Source: Lepus europaeus
Lineage: Eukaryota > Chordata > Mammalia > Lagomorpha > Leporidae
NCBI RefSeq assembly: GCF_033115175.1
Contig: NC_084834.1
Location: forward strand, 120,090,275 to 120,154,274
Direction of reading: 5' to 3'
Length of the DNA: 64,000 nucleotides
Notes under the pieces: model-generated
What the model saw: only the letters and a program-made list of their open reading frames with translations
Databases searched by the model: none
What the model was told of the DNA's origin: nothing
Shown here: piece by piece, positions 1 through 13,505 of the stretch
Layout of the letters: each line of letters starts with the position of its first letter
Position numbering within the stretch: the first letter of the stretch is position 1
Position numbers and translations under genes: made by a program

Positions 1-114
1 GCTCCCAGCTTCAGCCTGGTCCAGCCCCAGCTATTGTGGCCATTTGGGGAGCGAACCAGCAGATGGAAGACCTCTTTAACTCTGCCTTTCAAATAAATAA
101 ATCTTAAAAAAAAA
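1..114 (+). mobile_element. CSINE, 3' part
   Basis: The body and tail of a C repeat are cut by the window edge. The tail reads caaataaataaatctt plus poly(A). Confidence 0.85.
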
Positions 115-2966
115 CATTATCTCTCACTCTCCCAATAAAACTTGTTATAGAAAGAGTATGAAATCAGAATTTAATTAGAATGCATGTTAGAACTGACCTC
201 AACATTTACAACCTGTGATTTTACACAACCATAATGAAAGGTGGCTCTTAAATCTATGATCATGACTGGCATTTTTGGTGACACCATCACCATTTAATTC
301 AGAAAGACTAGACATAAGGTAATGAGAAAGTTATCTCATTTAAACATGTAAATATTGTTTTTTTAATCCTAAATGCCATCAACCCTGCATCTTTACCAAG
401 AATTGGGAAAATAATTTGTTTAGGAAACAAAATTAACAAGTATGATATATGACACTTTAGAAAAGGAAAAAAAGACATTTGCATGGGTTTAAGACAAAAT
501 ATACATAAAAATATTAACAGATTGCACTAATATACCTATTATTCTCATGCCATATGACAAAAGGATTAGTCAGGAAACCACAGGTCTATTACCCACCTGG
601 TTTGTGTACATAGCAAGTAAGGCTTTGTTAAATTCTATAGCTTGCAGTTGTTTCTTGGAAAGCTTAAACTCTACACCTTCTGCATTGGTTAATTTCACCT
701 TCTTCTTGGAGTCAAAGACATTTTGGTCCTGATAAAGAAAAGTTCATCCACCATTAACAGAATCTAAGGCTTCAATTCTATTAACATTCTAGGGCCTCAT
801 TCCTCTTCCAGTTAGTAATTTTACATAAATACAACAAGTGGGCTTGAAGATGTCTACCTAGTTGGGTGCTTAGCTATTAATACTAAGATGCATATAAATT
901 TGTCTTGAATTCTTATTTCATAAAAGTGAACAGGATCTCTAAAATTCAAGTCTAACAATAAGCAGGCTTTCTACTTGTAGCTATGAACAGGCTTACCAAT
1001 TCAGCTGTTTTGAAGGGGCAATGAATAAGATTTTTGTTTGAAGCCTTTTGAAGAAAAAATGGCATAAATCTTACAGGGTCTCAGGACTAGAAAGAAACCT
1101 AACTTTGCGATTTCTACAAGCTATGCCCTTTACTATTTAGATGACAAGTAAAAGTAATTCATTCCTCCTTTTAAGAGTCACTATGTGAGCACACCACTAA
1201 ACAAACTTCAATAATATATTCATGCTGCTTTTGATCCATGTTTAGCACAAAATACTCATTTAACATATCTACTGTTTTTCCCTTCCTAAGGGTCTTCTCA
1301 ACTAGGCAGAAGAACAAAGAAGGTGTGTGGGGAAATTAGTTATATGAATTACATTAGTTACATGAATTCAAAGATGGTGCCCAAAGGAAGTAAGGTGGGC
1401 AGAATCCAAAGTTGTTTACCACTAAAACTAATTGGCTATGCAACATCAGGGGAGGTAACAAAACTAGTAACAAGTGTATAGACATAGGGCTAGTCCTATA
1501 GAAATCGCCCCGTAAGGTGATTTTTTAAGTGATTGGTTGGTCCTTAGCCCTGCCCCAATGACTCTGCAGTTTTGTGCTATAAAAGGTTCTGTTTCGCACG
1601 AAGTAAATGAGTTCTTGCTACTAGACTTGGCTCCCTGCTGCGTCTGATTGTCTCCAGGATCGGGAGGCTGGGGAACGGGCGAGCGGTGCACTTACCTTTC
1701 CTCGGACCCAGTCCATCCTTGTACGGGTGGACTAAGACCCAGCAAAGGTGAATTTCTGAAATTTCTGTGTGGGCCAAATACAGTGCTACTGCCTAAAGAG
1801 GGTCCTGCTGAAAGCCACACACTTGGGGCCAACGCTGTGGTGTAGCAGGTAAAGCCACAGCCTGCAGTGCCAGCATCCCATGTGGGTGCTGGTTCGAGTC
1901 TGGCTGATCCACTTCCAATCCAGCTCTCTGCTATAGCCTGAGAAAGCAGTGGAAGATGGTCCTTGGGCCCCTGTACCTGAGGGGGAGACCGGGAAGAAGC
2001 TCCAGGCTCGTGATTGACCCAACTCCAGCCACTGCAGCCATTTGGAGAGTGAACCAGCAGATGGAAGACCTCTCTATCTCTCTGCAACTCTGCCTCTCAA
2101 ATCTTTTTTAAACGACATTAGGTATTTCACATACTTTCCTATTCACAATTATGAGGGTACCTCAAAAAGTTCACAGAAAGTGGAATTCTTAAAATTTTAT
2201 TTTAGTGCCAAAAACCCTCAAAATCCATGCAGTTTTTCATATGTATTTTCTACAGACTTTTTAAGACTCCTCTTTTATGTCTCACAAAAACAATCTGTCC
2301 TAATAAGCATTCCCACATTCGTAAATACAAACAGGTGTGTATGTATACACTCCTGCCAAGATTCAAATGTCAGCACCCAGGTTTGAAAACCTAAAACCAT
2401 GTTAATGGCCTGCACAATCCACAATTATTACCTCCTTTAATGCAATTATTGTGCATATAGGGACTTTCAGCATTTCAGCAGGAGATACCAGGAAGAGTAG
2501 AAGGGGAAACTTTGGAGTCAGGAACTTGAACCTGAATCCAAGTTCTACCTCTTACTATGATCCTATACAAATTACTCAACTCCCTTTAGTGTGAGATTAT
2601 CATACTCCGACAAACTGGAGACAAGGACAACCGCCTACTAAGATTACTGAGACTGAAATAAGCTGGCACTTGAAAAATCACATGGCTTTAAGAGAAATCA
2701 AATATCAGACTTCCTTATTTTCTCTCAACTTGGATTTCAAATCTGAACTTGAAATGCTGTTCCACTACAGCAATGTTCCAAATGCTGGTTAACTTGATTG
2801 GTATGGCACCCTACGTTAGGACCACCTATGTGTGGAGGCTTCCAAAAGTGTACACAAAGTACCCATTTCTTCTAGTCCCATTCTCCATGAACTTTTTGAG
2901 GCTCCCTCCCCTGCACACACTTGTAATGTTTCACAAAGGGTGGGGGAGAGGAAGGAGACAGCACCT

Positions 2967-2997
<31 letters not shown>

Positions 2998-5900
2998 GAT
3001 AAAAAAAATCACACAATCAGTTCAATAGCTGAAAAAATTACATAAAATATACATACACCTAAAGTTTAAGTCCAAACAGTGTGTATCTCTAACAGAGAAT
3101 TCTCCAAATGACGATAAACTGGGAGAAAGGGATGATTTTAAGGTCTGGAGTAAGTTATTACTTAGATGTTATTTACGGAATTATCATTATTATGAGAGTT
3201 GAGTAATACTCTCCAGTGTGACTTTACTACAACTGTCCTTTTTCTGTCATGGAAAAAAGGAACATTTATCTGAGAACACAGCTGGGGTAAGCTGCTTGCA
3301 GTGTGACTGGACATGTAGCAAAGACATGGACGTGCCATACCTTGTTAATGGTAATGATGTTATTTGCAATCACAGCGAGTAATCCCACATCTGTTGGCCT
3401 GAGAAGAAGAAGCAACAGTCAAAAGCAAAGAAAACATTTGTGAGAAACCTCACCACCCTCGAAGAGTCACTTCATCTCCGTAATGCACTTACTTTAGTTT
3501 TATTATCTGATTGTACAGTTGCAAAGCCTCCTCTGTACGACCTTGAAGCTGCAGAATGTAGGCCATCTGACCATGAATGATGGCCAGTTCTGCCTCTGGG
3601 TCTTCCTCAGTCACATCCTAAGTGGAAGAAGAAATATCTTTCTGCTGTAAATGTTTCAAATTGATGCACCCATCTGTCCAGTGATCCAAACATCCAAAAG
3701 ATGTACAACCCTGAGGAAGAAAGCTAATTGCAGAAATTTTCCCACGGAGTCACCTCTTTGAAATTGAGGAATCGCACCATAAGAGAGCAGTTTAAGTGAA
3801 AATGACAAAAATGTCTTGGAAGAACACGGCAACAAACTCAGGAATACCATTTATTGATCATTATCTTCTAATACATAAGAATGAAAAAAATAGTATGAAG
3901 AGATCCAGCACACAGGGCTGGCACTGTGGTGCAGCAGGCTGAGTTGCCACTTGGAATGCCGGCACCACATCACGGTGCTGGGTCAAATCCTGGCTTCCGA
4001 TCAAATCAACTTCCCATCCAGCTCCTGTTAACGCACCAGGCAAGGAAGCAGAAGATGGCCCAAGTGCTTGGGCCCTGCCACCCACGTGGGAGGCCTGGAT
4101 GGAGTTCTTGGCTCCTGGCTTCAGCCTGGCCCAGACTTGGTTCTTGTGGCAATTTGGAGAGTGAACCAGTACTTAGAAGATCAATCAACTGACCTCTCTC
4201 TCTCTTCTCCTCTATCACCTACTCTACCTTACAAAGATCTTAAAAAAAAAAAAAAGCAAGCGTAGACATTTGGTGCAGCAATTAAGCCGCCGTGGCTCCA
4301 GCTTCCTGTACATGTGCACCGTGGGAGCCAGACATGATGGTTCCAGCCGCTGTGTCTCTGCCACCCATATGGCAGCTCTGGATTGAGTTTCCAGTTCCCG
4401 GCTTCCATTATGAGCATTTGGTGAGTAAACCAATGGGTGGGAGTTTTGTCTGTCAAAATTAAAAAAAAAAAAAAAAAAATCTGGAAACATAATTTTCCCC
4501 TAAGAATAATTTTAAAGATCTTTCTATTTTAATCCTACCATAACTCTAACCTAAAGATTTTAAAAATTCGCAGCCAGGGTGGTGGTGCAGCAGGTTAAGT
4601 CACTGCCTGTGTTGCTGGTATCCTCTATGAGCGCTGGTCCAAGTCCTGGCTGCTCAGCTTTGTGACGCAGCTTTCTGCTCATGTACCACAGTGAACAGTG
4701 GAGGAAGGCCCCTGCCACGACAGGGGAGATGCAGATGGAGTTCCAGCTCTGGCTTTTGCAGCCATTTAGGGAATGAACCAGGGAATGTAACTCTGCCTCT
4801 CAATAAATCTTAAAAAAAGACTTAAGCAAACAAATTCTGTAACTACAGTACAGCTCTCTTACCTACTCCAGATGGATGTACATTCTCCGTTCCTTCTGGA
4901 AGGCTGACTGATGCTCACTTACACTTAATGTTAATGGCTATGAGGCTCTGGGTTTTTTTGTTTGTTTGTTAATTTTAAAAGATTTTTCTCTTCTGCTTCC
5001 TTCCCAGGCAGGTTAACAGGAAGCTGGATGAGAAGCTAAACAGGACACCAGCACTGTGGTGTACTGGGTTAAGCAACGGCCTGCAGCACTGGCATCCCAT
5101 ATGAGTGCCAGTTCAAGTCCTGGCTATTCCACTTCCAATCCAGCTCCTTGCTAATTTTCTGGGAAAGCACCAGAAGATGGTCCAGGTGCTTGGGCTTTGC
5201 GCCCTCATGGGAGACCGGAAGAAGCTCCTGGCTCCTGACTGGCCCAGTTCCAGATGTTGTGGTCATTTGGAGAATCAGTCAGTGGATGGAGATCTCTCTC
5301 TCTGTCTCTCCTCTCTGCAATTATTCTGCCTTTCAAACAAATAAACAGAAGCAGCAGCAGAGCAGCCAGGACTTACACTGCCACCTTGGTGTGGGATGCT
5401 GGCGTTGCCAAGCGGCAGCTTAACCTGCTCTGCCACAACACCAGCCCCTGCATGCTGGTTTTTTACTGTCTAGGTTTAAGTCAAGGAATAGTAAGAAATT
5501 AGTAAGAAAGTTAAGATCTATAAGAACTCAACTGACTTTAAGATACAGTACAGCATTTTGAAAAACAAAATAGGATTGGGCATCTGGCACAGTAGTTAAG
5601 ACAACGCTTGGGATGCCTGCAGCCCTATAAGAGCACCTGGGTTCAAGACCCAGCTCTCCCTCTAATAGCTTTCTGCTCACGTGCACCCCAGGAGTCAGCC
5701 ACCCACACAGGAGACCCAGACTGTGGTCCTCGCCCAAGCCTTGCCCAGCTCTAGGTGTTGCTGGTATCTGGGGATGAACCAACAGACAGAAGATCTGTCT
5801 ATACTTTCAAATAAAATCCAAGTATTTTTTTTTTAAGTTTGGGTTTAGTAACAATGGAATACTTACTGAGTCTTCTGAAAATGAATGGCGGCACAGATCT

Positions 5901-8900
5901 ACAGGGAGAAAATTGTTTTACCATTAGTATTGCTGGGTAACTGCCATTTCTTTTACCATTACAAAAAGAACTAAACTCTTAAGCAGAATACTTCTAAATC
6001 TTAAAATAAGCCCATGTGAAATTTATATTAGCATCAAAAATACTACTGCAAAGGGCATTTAAAACAAATAAAAGTAATAAATGCTGACTGCTAAAAGTCA
6101 ATTACGGAGAGCACAAAAATAAAGACGATAATCCTACCTCCAGGGAAAGAATGCTGGCATTTCAGGTTTTTTTTTTTTTTACAGGCAGAGTGGACAGTGA
6201 GAGAGAGACAGAGAGAAAGGTCTTCCTTTGCCGTTGGTTCACCCTCCAATGGCCACCATGGCTGGTGCACTGCGGCCTGCGCACCGCGCCAATCCAATGG
6301 CAGGAGCCAGGTGCTTCTCCTGGTCTCCCATGGGGTGCAGGGCCCAAGCACTTGGGCCATCCTCCACTGCACTCCCTGGCCACAGCAGAGAGCTGGCCTG
6401 GAAGAGGGGTAACTGGGACAGAATCCGGCGCCCTGACCGGGACTAGAACCCGGTGTGCCGGAGCCGCAAGGCGGAGGATTAGCCTAGTGAGCCGCGGCAC
6501 CGGCCACATTTCAGTTTATTTTTAAAAATATAAATGGATGGGCCGGCGCCGCGGCTCAACAGGCTAATCCTCTGCCTTGCGGCGCCGGCACACCGGGTTC
6601 TAGTCCCGGTCGGGGCACCGATCCTGTCCCGGTTGCCCCTCTTCCAGGCCAGCTCTCTGCTGTGGCCAGGGAGTGCAGTGGAGGATGGTCCAAGTGCTTG
6701 GGCTCTGCACCCCATGGGAGACCAGGAGAAGCACCTGGCTCCTGCCATCGGATCAGCGCAGTGCGCCTACCACGGCAGCCTATTGGAGGGTGAACCAACG
6801 GCAAAAGGAAGACCTTTCTCTCTGTCTCTCTCTCTCACTGTCCACTCTGCCTGTCAAAAGTAAAAAAAATAAAATAAAAAAAAAAATAAATGGAGAGCTG
6901 CTTTTTGAAATGAAAGTGGTATATTCTAAATACTCTTTTGAAACTGCTCATCCCCTACTAATATACTGTGAACATCTTCATTACAATATAGATTTTTTTT
7001 TACATTATTGATTTTAATGACTGCATGGTAATCTACTTTATTATTATAGTAAAGCAACCAATTCTTTAACAGTATCGAAATTAATGCTGCTCCCACATTT
7101 TTGTCCTTACAGGCATCCCTTCAATTAACATTCATAATGGGCCGGTGCTGCAGCTCAACAGGCTAATCCCTCTGCCTTGCAGCGCTGGCACACCGGGTTC
7201 TAGTCCCGGTCAGGGCGCCGGATTCTGTCCCAGTTACCCCTCTTCCAGGCCAGCTCTCTGCTGTGGCCAGGGAGTGCAGTGGAGGATGGCCCAAGTGCTT
7301 GGGCCCTGCACCCCATGGGAGACCAGGAGAAGCACCTGGCTCCTGCCATTGGATTGGCGCGGTGCGCAGGCCGCAGTGCACCAGCCATGGTGGCCATTGG
7401 AGGGTGAACCAACGGCAAAGGAAGACCTTTCTCTCTGTCTCTCTCTCTCACTGTCCACTCTGCCTGTAAAAAAAAAAAAATTCCTAATGATAAAATGAAA
7501 ACTGTCTTAATTCATCAAAAAAATATTTTTCTGGAAATGGCATTCCTGGATCAAAGGGTATCAAACTTGAAAATCCGCTACACAGCATCGAACTGCCCAC
7601 TGCAGAGCCTGTCCTTTTCCTATACCACTGTCCACATTTGGGAACGGCCAAGCAGCTACAGCTCTTACACAGCTCCTCCTCTCGTCATGCTCTATCCACT
7701 GCTTTCATTTTAACTCCAACATCTAACAGTAAAACAGGCCCTGTTGCACCTTCCTTCCTGTCACTCATTGCAGTCCCTATGGCATCCCTTTTACAGCTTA
7801 CAAGAGAAAATGTCTGGGCCACCGCCTGCAGTGCCAGTATCCCATATTGGCACAAGTTCAAGTCCTGGTGCTCCACTTCCAATCCAGCTCTCTGCTATAG
7901 CCTGGGAAAGCAGTGGAAGATGGCTCAAGTGCTCAGGCCCCTGCCCCACATGGGAGACCCAGAAAAAGCTATAGGCTCCTGGCTTCTGATCAGCGCAGCT
8001 CCGGCCGTTGCGGCCAGTTGGGAAGCGAACCAGTGGATGGAAGACCTCTCTCAGCCTCTGCCTCTCTGTAACTCTTCCTTTCAAATAAATAACAAATAAG
8101 TCTTAAAAAAAAAAAAAAAAAAAAAGAGAAAATGTTTGCAGAAGAAACATGTAAATGTTTCAGGAGTTCACACCAGACAAGAGTATTTTAACAATTTTTT
8201 TTCCTAATTAAAAGCATCAAAGCATGTAAATTTATTACATGGAATTAAAATGTGCTCAAAGGGTGCTAATAATACATGAATGAGGTACATATGGCATATA
8301 TTAGTACTTACTTGGGTGCTGGCTTAACAACCATAGCTATACTTGCTGAATGCACACACTACAAGCTATGTACTATTGTAAATGCTTGACATTAATACTT
8401 TGCATTTAACATTCATAGTTGACTTGTCTCGAAATTTTTTAATATCTAGTGTGCCTGAATGGATGAGTGGACTGGCTTAAGGATTAGACAGAAATATAGG
8501 AGATAGTTAAAAAGAGAAAGGCTAGCTGAACTTTGAGAATTTCCCAGGTTTCATCAACAACTCCCACTTGATAATTTCACAAAACTCAATGTGATTTTTG
8601 AAGATACTCTGCCAAGTCGCATGCATGGTACACTGACAGATAATTTGAATCAATGCCAACCTTCAGCTTTCTGCAGGATTTTCATTGCCTGGTTCAGGTG
8701 GCCCTGGCCTATCAGTGCACACGCAGCATTGTAGCACAGTTCATGTGTGCCTTCCTGGAGGCCCAGGTTCTCCTGTCAGGGAGCAAGAGACCAGTCAAAC
8801 ACCAGACACAGATACTCCTTCATGGCTACCCAGGGGCACACAAGGACGCTCACCGGAACCACCTTTTCCCAGTTGCTTTGAGCTGCAACAACTGCTGAAA

Positions 8901-11367
8901 GGTTTGTCTTCCTCTCCTCGTCATAGTCGTCCTGGGAGTTTCGGACAAGATCTCTGTACACAGTTAGGCACTCATCATAGCGTTCCAGGCGATACAACTA
9001 AGACAAAGAGCAAGTGAGCAATCAAGGGAGACAAATACAGCGTCACGTGCGCAGCACCATTCACACCGTTTTCAGAACCAGTAAGGAGAAAGACCAATTC
9101 AGCATAACATACGTAACCACCATTTATCTTTTATAGTTTTTAATTACTTTGGTGTGCTAATATTTTTAAAAAGGACTCGCAATGAGTCCTCACATATTGC
9201 AGATTTGAAGAGTTTAGAAAAATAATTTTCTTCACTTTCCTTCTTGAAGTCAGTCAGGTGCCTGAGTGGCTTATGAAAAGAAACCTTTCTAAAGAAATGA
9301 ACCCAATTACCTGTATCTGTATTACAATGAAAAAAATTTTCTACAACCAAAAATCATTAAAGCTCAGCCCCAGTAAACAGAAACAAAATAAAATGGTAAT
9401 AAGCACTTCATACTACCTAGTTCACTATATATAATTTACTTTTCTTTTTCAGAAACCAGCTGTTGTACACGTACACAATATAATTCCTGCCTATTTTATT
9501 CAAGTTTTCACCAAGGACAGGAACAACAGCTAATCCGGGTTAATGAGTCCACTAAGCCCGACAGAGACTGGGTCCCTTCATCAATCCCAATGCTGGAATT
9601 CACCCGAAACTTACCCAGTTTACCTTAGGAGTTCTTCACAGAACTATAATCCATGAACTTGCCCAAATATTTCATAAGCTCATCTATATTGTTTTTTTAT
9701 TTATTTATTTATTTATTTTTATTTATTTATTTTTTTTGACAGGCAGAGTGGACAGTGAGAGAGAGAGAGACAGAGAGAAAGGTCTTCCTTTTGCCGTTGG
9801 TTCACCCTCCAATGGCCGCCGCGGTAGCGCGCTGCGGCCGGCGCACCGCGCTGATCCGATGGCAGGAGCCAGGTGCTTCTCCTGGTCTCCCATGGGGTGC
9901 AGGACCCAAGGACTTGGGCCATCCTCCACTGCACTCCCTAGCCACAGCAGAGAGCTGGCCTGGAAGAGGGGCAACCGGGACAGGATCGGTGCCCCGACCG
10001 GGACTAGAACCCGGTGTGCCGGCGCCGCAAGGCGGAGGATTAGCCTAGTGAGCCGCGGCGCCGGCCCATCTATATTGTTAAAACTTACATTCCTTCTTGG
10101 GGACAACCACATTATCTGCCCTAAACTGACATTTCAAAAGTCTTTTGAGAGGGCTTTGCTAGCTTTAACATATACACTCTGTCTTCCCTTCATTAACATT
10201 CTTCTACTAGGCTTAATTTTATGTCTCAAAATCCTTACAGAATAAAATATATTCACGATTTCACAGGTTGAAATCAACCAAATTCTCATCCACCAGGACT
10301 GTCTCCATTGAAAAAGTAAATTATAAGTTAAATAACTGAAAGAGGTACTATAAATAAGTATAGAAACTCACTGGTCTTCAGCTTTCTAAGTAAAAAGTCC
10401 CAATTTCACAGAATGATTCTTCTACTTTCTTTAACGTTCTGAGTACCCTGAGGAAGTCACTTGTTCACAGAACACTCGATTACGCAACCGTTGCTACGAG
10501 AATCAAGAAGCGGGAACATGTTCAAACCTCGAGAACTGGTTTGGTGGCCAGGTTTGTGGAGCAGCAGGACGGGCTGGGTTTCCTCACCCCTGCTCCCTGC
10601 TAGAGGCAGAGGCATGCTCACTCAGGACGACTGAGAACAGGTATTTTAAAGCAGTAATTACCACTTGTCCATAAAGCTCCTTCAGTTTGTCTGTCTGCTG
10701 GTTGGCACTCTCTATGGTCTTCAAGGCATTCTCAATTCTGTTTAGCCTGTACTCACAGTACGCCTTCTCAAAGGAGAGCGAGTTGCTGGAGAAGGAAAAC
10801 ACCAGAATCTGTTACCATCTGACAATGCAGAGCACCCACTATCCGCCAGACTATTCTTGGCACTTACTGTGTATCCATCTATTCAATCCCCATTACAACA
10901 AGAAACTCACAAAGGTTAGTAATTTGTCCAAACATCAGACAGCTCTTAAGTGACAGAAAATAATAATCACCCTAGCCTCTCTTGCCTTCATGGATATTCT
11001 TATTAGAATTACTTGCCTTTTGAAACCAACATTTAAGAAGAAAATCACAGGAGAAGGCAATTAGCACAGCAATTAGGATACCTGCATCCTGCCTGCCTCC
11101 CATGTCAGAGCCTGGGGTGGAGGGTGGAGTCCCACCTCTGCTTCTGACTCCAGCTTCCTGCACAAGGACATTCTAGGAGGCAATGGACTCAATGGCTTGA
11201 GGAGTTGGGTCCCTGCCACCCACACAGGAGACTCAGACTGGGTTCCAGGTGACTGTCTTTGGCCTGGCTCAGCCCTGGCTATTGTGTGGGTTTGGGGAAA
11301 TGAACCAGTTGATGGAAAACTGTGTCAATTTCTGTCCTCTCTGCCTTTCAAATAAAATGAATATATA

Positions 11368-11401
<34 letters not shown>

Positions 11402-13461
11402 AAATATAATAAAAATGTAAAAAGGCAGTGGCAGGGACAGGCATTGTGACCACCCCTTAGGATGTCCTCATCCTACACTGGAGTGTCTAGGATAGTTCCA
11501 CCTCTGCCTTCCAATCCTGCTTCCTGCCAACATGCCTGGGAGGTACTTGGGTCCTTGAACCATGTAGGAGGCCTGGATTGAGCCTGGGTGCCTGGCTTTT
11601 GGCCTGGCCCAGCCCTGGCTGTTGCAGGCACTAAGGGAGAAAATTAATGGATAGAATATCTGTCACTCTGCCTTTCAAATAAATAAGTAAATGAATCTTT
11701 TTTAAAAAGCATATAAAAAGCAAATTAAGTTAGCTAAATAACTGTCTTAGATACAAAGAGAATTGTAACACTGTTTTTAAAGGATTACTCTATTTATTAT
11801 TAAAAATAAACTTTTGGCACTGGCATTGTGGCGTAGTGAGTTAAGCTGCCGTCTGTGATGCCAACATCTCATAGGGGCACTGGTTCAGACCTGGGGCTCC
11901 ACTCGCAATCCAGCTCCCTAATTCACCCAGGAAAGCAGCAGAGGATGGCCCAACTACTTAGGCGCCTGCACCTACATGGGAGACCTGGAAGAAGCTCCTG
12001 GCTCTGGCTTCTGCACAACTGAACCCCAGCTACTGTGGCCATTTGGGAAGTGAACCAGCAAATGGAAGAGTTCTCTCTCTGTCTTTCCCTCTCTAACTCT
12101 GACTTTCAAACAAATCTTTAAAAAATAAACAAACTTTTAATTCAATTTTTCCACAAACTTAAAAACAAAAGTTGTATTTGTTTTTATTTGGGAGTAAGGG
12201 CTCCCCCTCCACTGGCAGACTCCCCAAATGCCCACAGCAGTCACACTTGGTCAGGCTGATGTGGGGAGAGGAAAATCCAATCCAGATGTCCCATGTGGGT
12301 GGCGGCAATTCACCCAGTTGAGCCTTCACCACTGCCTTAGAGTCTGCATCAGAAGGAAGCTGGAGTTGGGAGTAAGGAGCCTGAACTGGGCATCAAACCC
12401 AGGCACTGCGGCCGGCGCCGCGGCTCAATAGACTAATCTTCCGCCTGCGGCGCCGGCACACCGGGTTCTGGCCCCAGTCGGGGCGCCGGATTCTGTCCCG
12501 GTTGCCCCTCTTCTAGTCCGGCTCTCTGCTGTGGCCCGGGAGTGCAGTGGAGGATGGCCCAGGTGCTTGGGCCCTGCACCCCATGCAAGACCAGGAGAAG
12601 CACCTGGCTCCTGGCTTCAGATCAGCACGGTGCGCCGGCTGCAGCGGCCATTGGAGGGTGAACCAATGGTAAAGAAAGACCTTTCTCTCTGTCTCTCTCT
12701 CTCACTGTCCACTCTGCCTGTGGGAGAAAAAAAACAAAAACAAACAAAAAAACAAAAACCCAGGCACTGCAACGCTGGGTATGGGCATTCTGACTTCTAG
12801 GCCACATGTCTGCCTCCAAATGGGTCAGCTTCACTTTCTCTCACCTACTGATAAAACAGTGAGCCATGAGGTGGCACTTTGGCTTGTGTTTAAGACGCTG
12901 GTCGGGATGCCTGCATCACATATCAGACTGCCTGGGTCTGAGTGCCAGCTCTGCTCCCAGTTCCATCTCCCCACTCATGCACAGCCTTGGAGACCGCAGG
13001 TGATGGCTCGAGCAGTTGAATCTCTGCCACTGAGTTCCCAGCTCTCAGCCTGGCCCAGATCCCTCCACTGCGGAATACGGGGAATGAATCAGGGGTTGGA
13101 AACTTCTTGTCTGTCTCGTCTCTCTCTGTTTCTTTACAAAGGTTACAGAAAAAAATTGCTTCTTTTAACTTGTTCAAGAAACAATCAATTAGCAAAGAAA
13201 AAAGATAACTGGCAAACACAACTATGAAAGCACTTCTTAAATACAGAAACTTAAAATCTCATCTATATTAATGATAATGTAAACTCATATTGAAGTTTCA
13301 ATCATAACACAACAGAAAAAATATTTACCAAGGCAACTAGTAATGTTTTATTTAATTACCTAAAAAAACTTGAAAACCTCCCTATTGTACAAAATAGCCA
13401 AAATTCAAAATATGGAGTTTGAACATAAACTTTTAAAATAATTTTCTCTTTGAGAGGAAGC

Positions 13462-13505
<44 letters not shown>

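Noticed and set aside
6151-7498. Many 60-120 codon open frames with repeated peptides such as WLLPLDWRGAQ or [10 protein letters not shown]
   Set aside because: They are translations of CSINE copies; the same peptides recur at every young copy in the window.
12410-12480. tRNA gene-like sequence (ggttc-t-agtcccgg box B-like words)
   Set aside because: These are the tRNA-derived heads of CSINEs and recur throughout; none forms a complete tRNA cloverleaf gene.
13470-13500. Regularly repeated short motifs considered as CRISPR-like arrays
   Set aside because: They are (GA)n, (CT)n and (AT)n microsatellites in a mammalian genome, without a repeat-spacer pattern.
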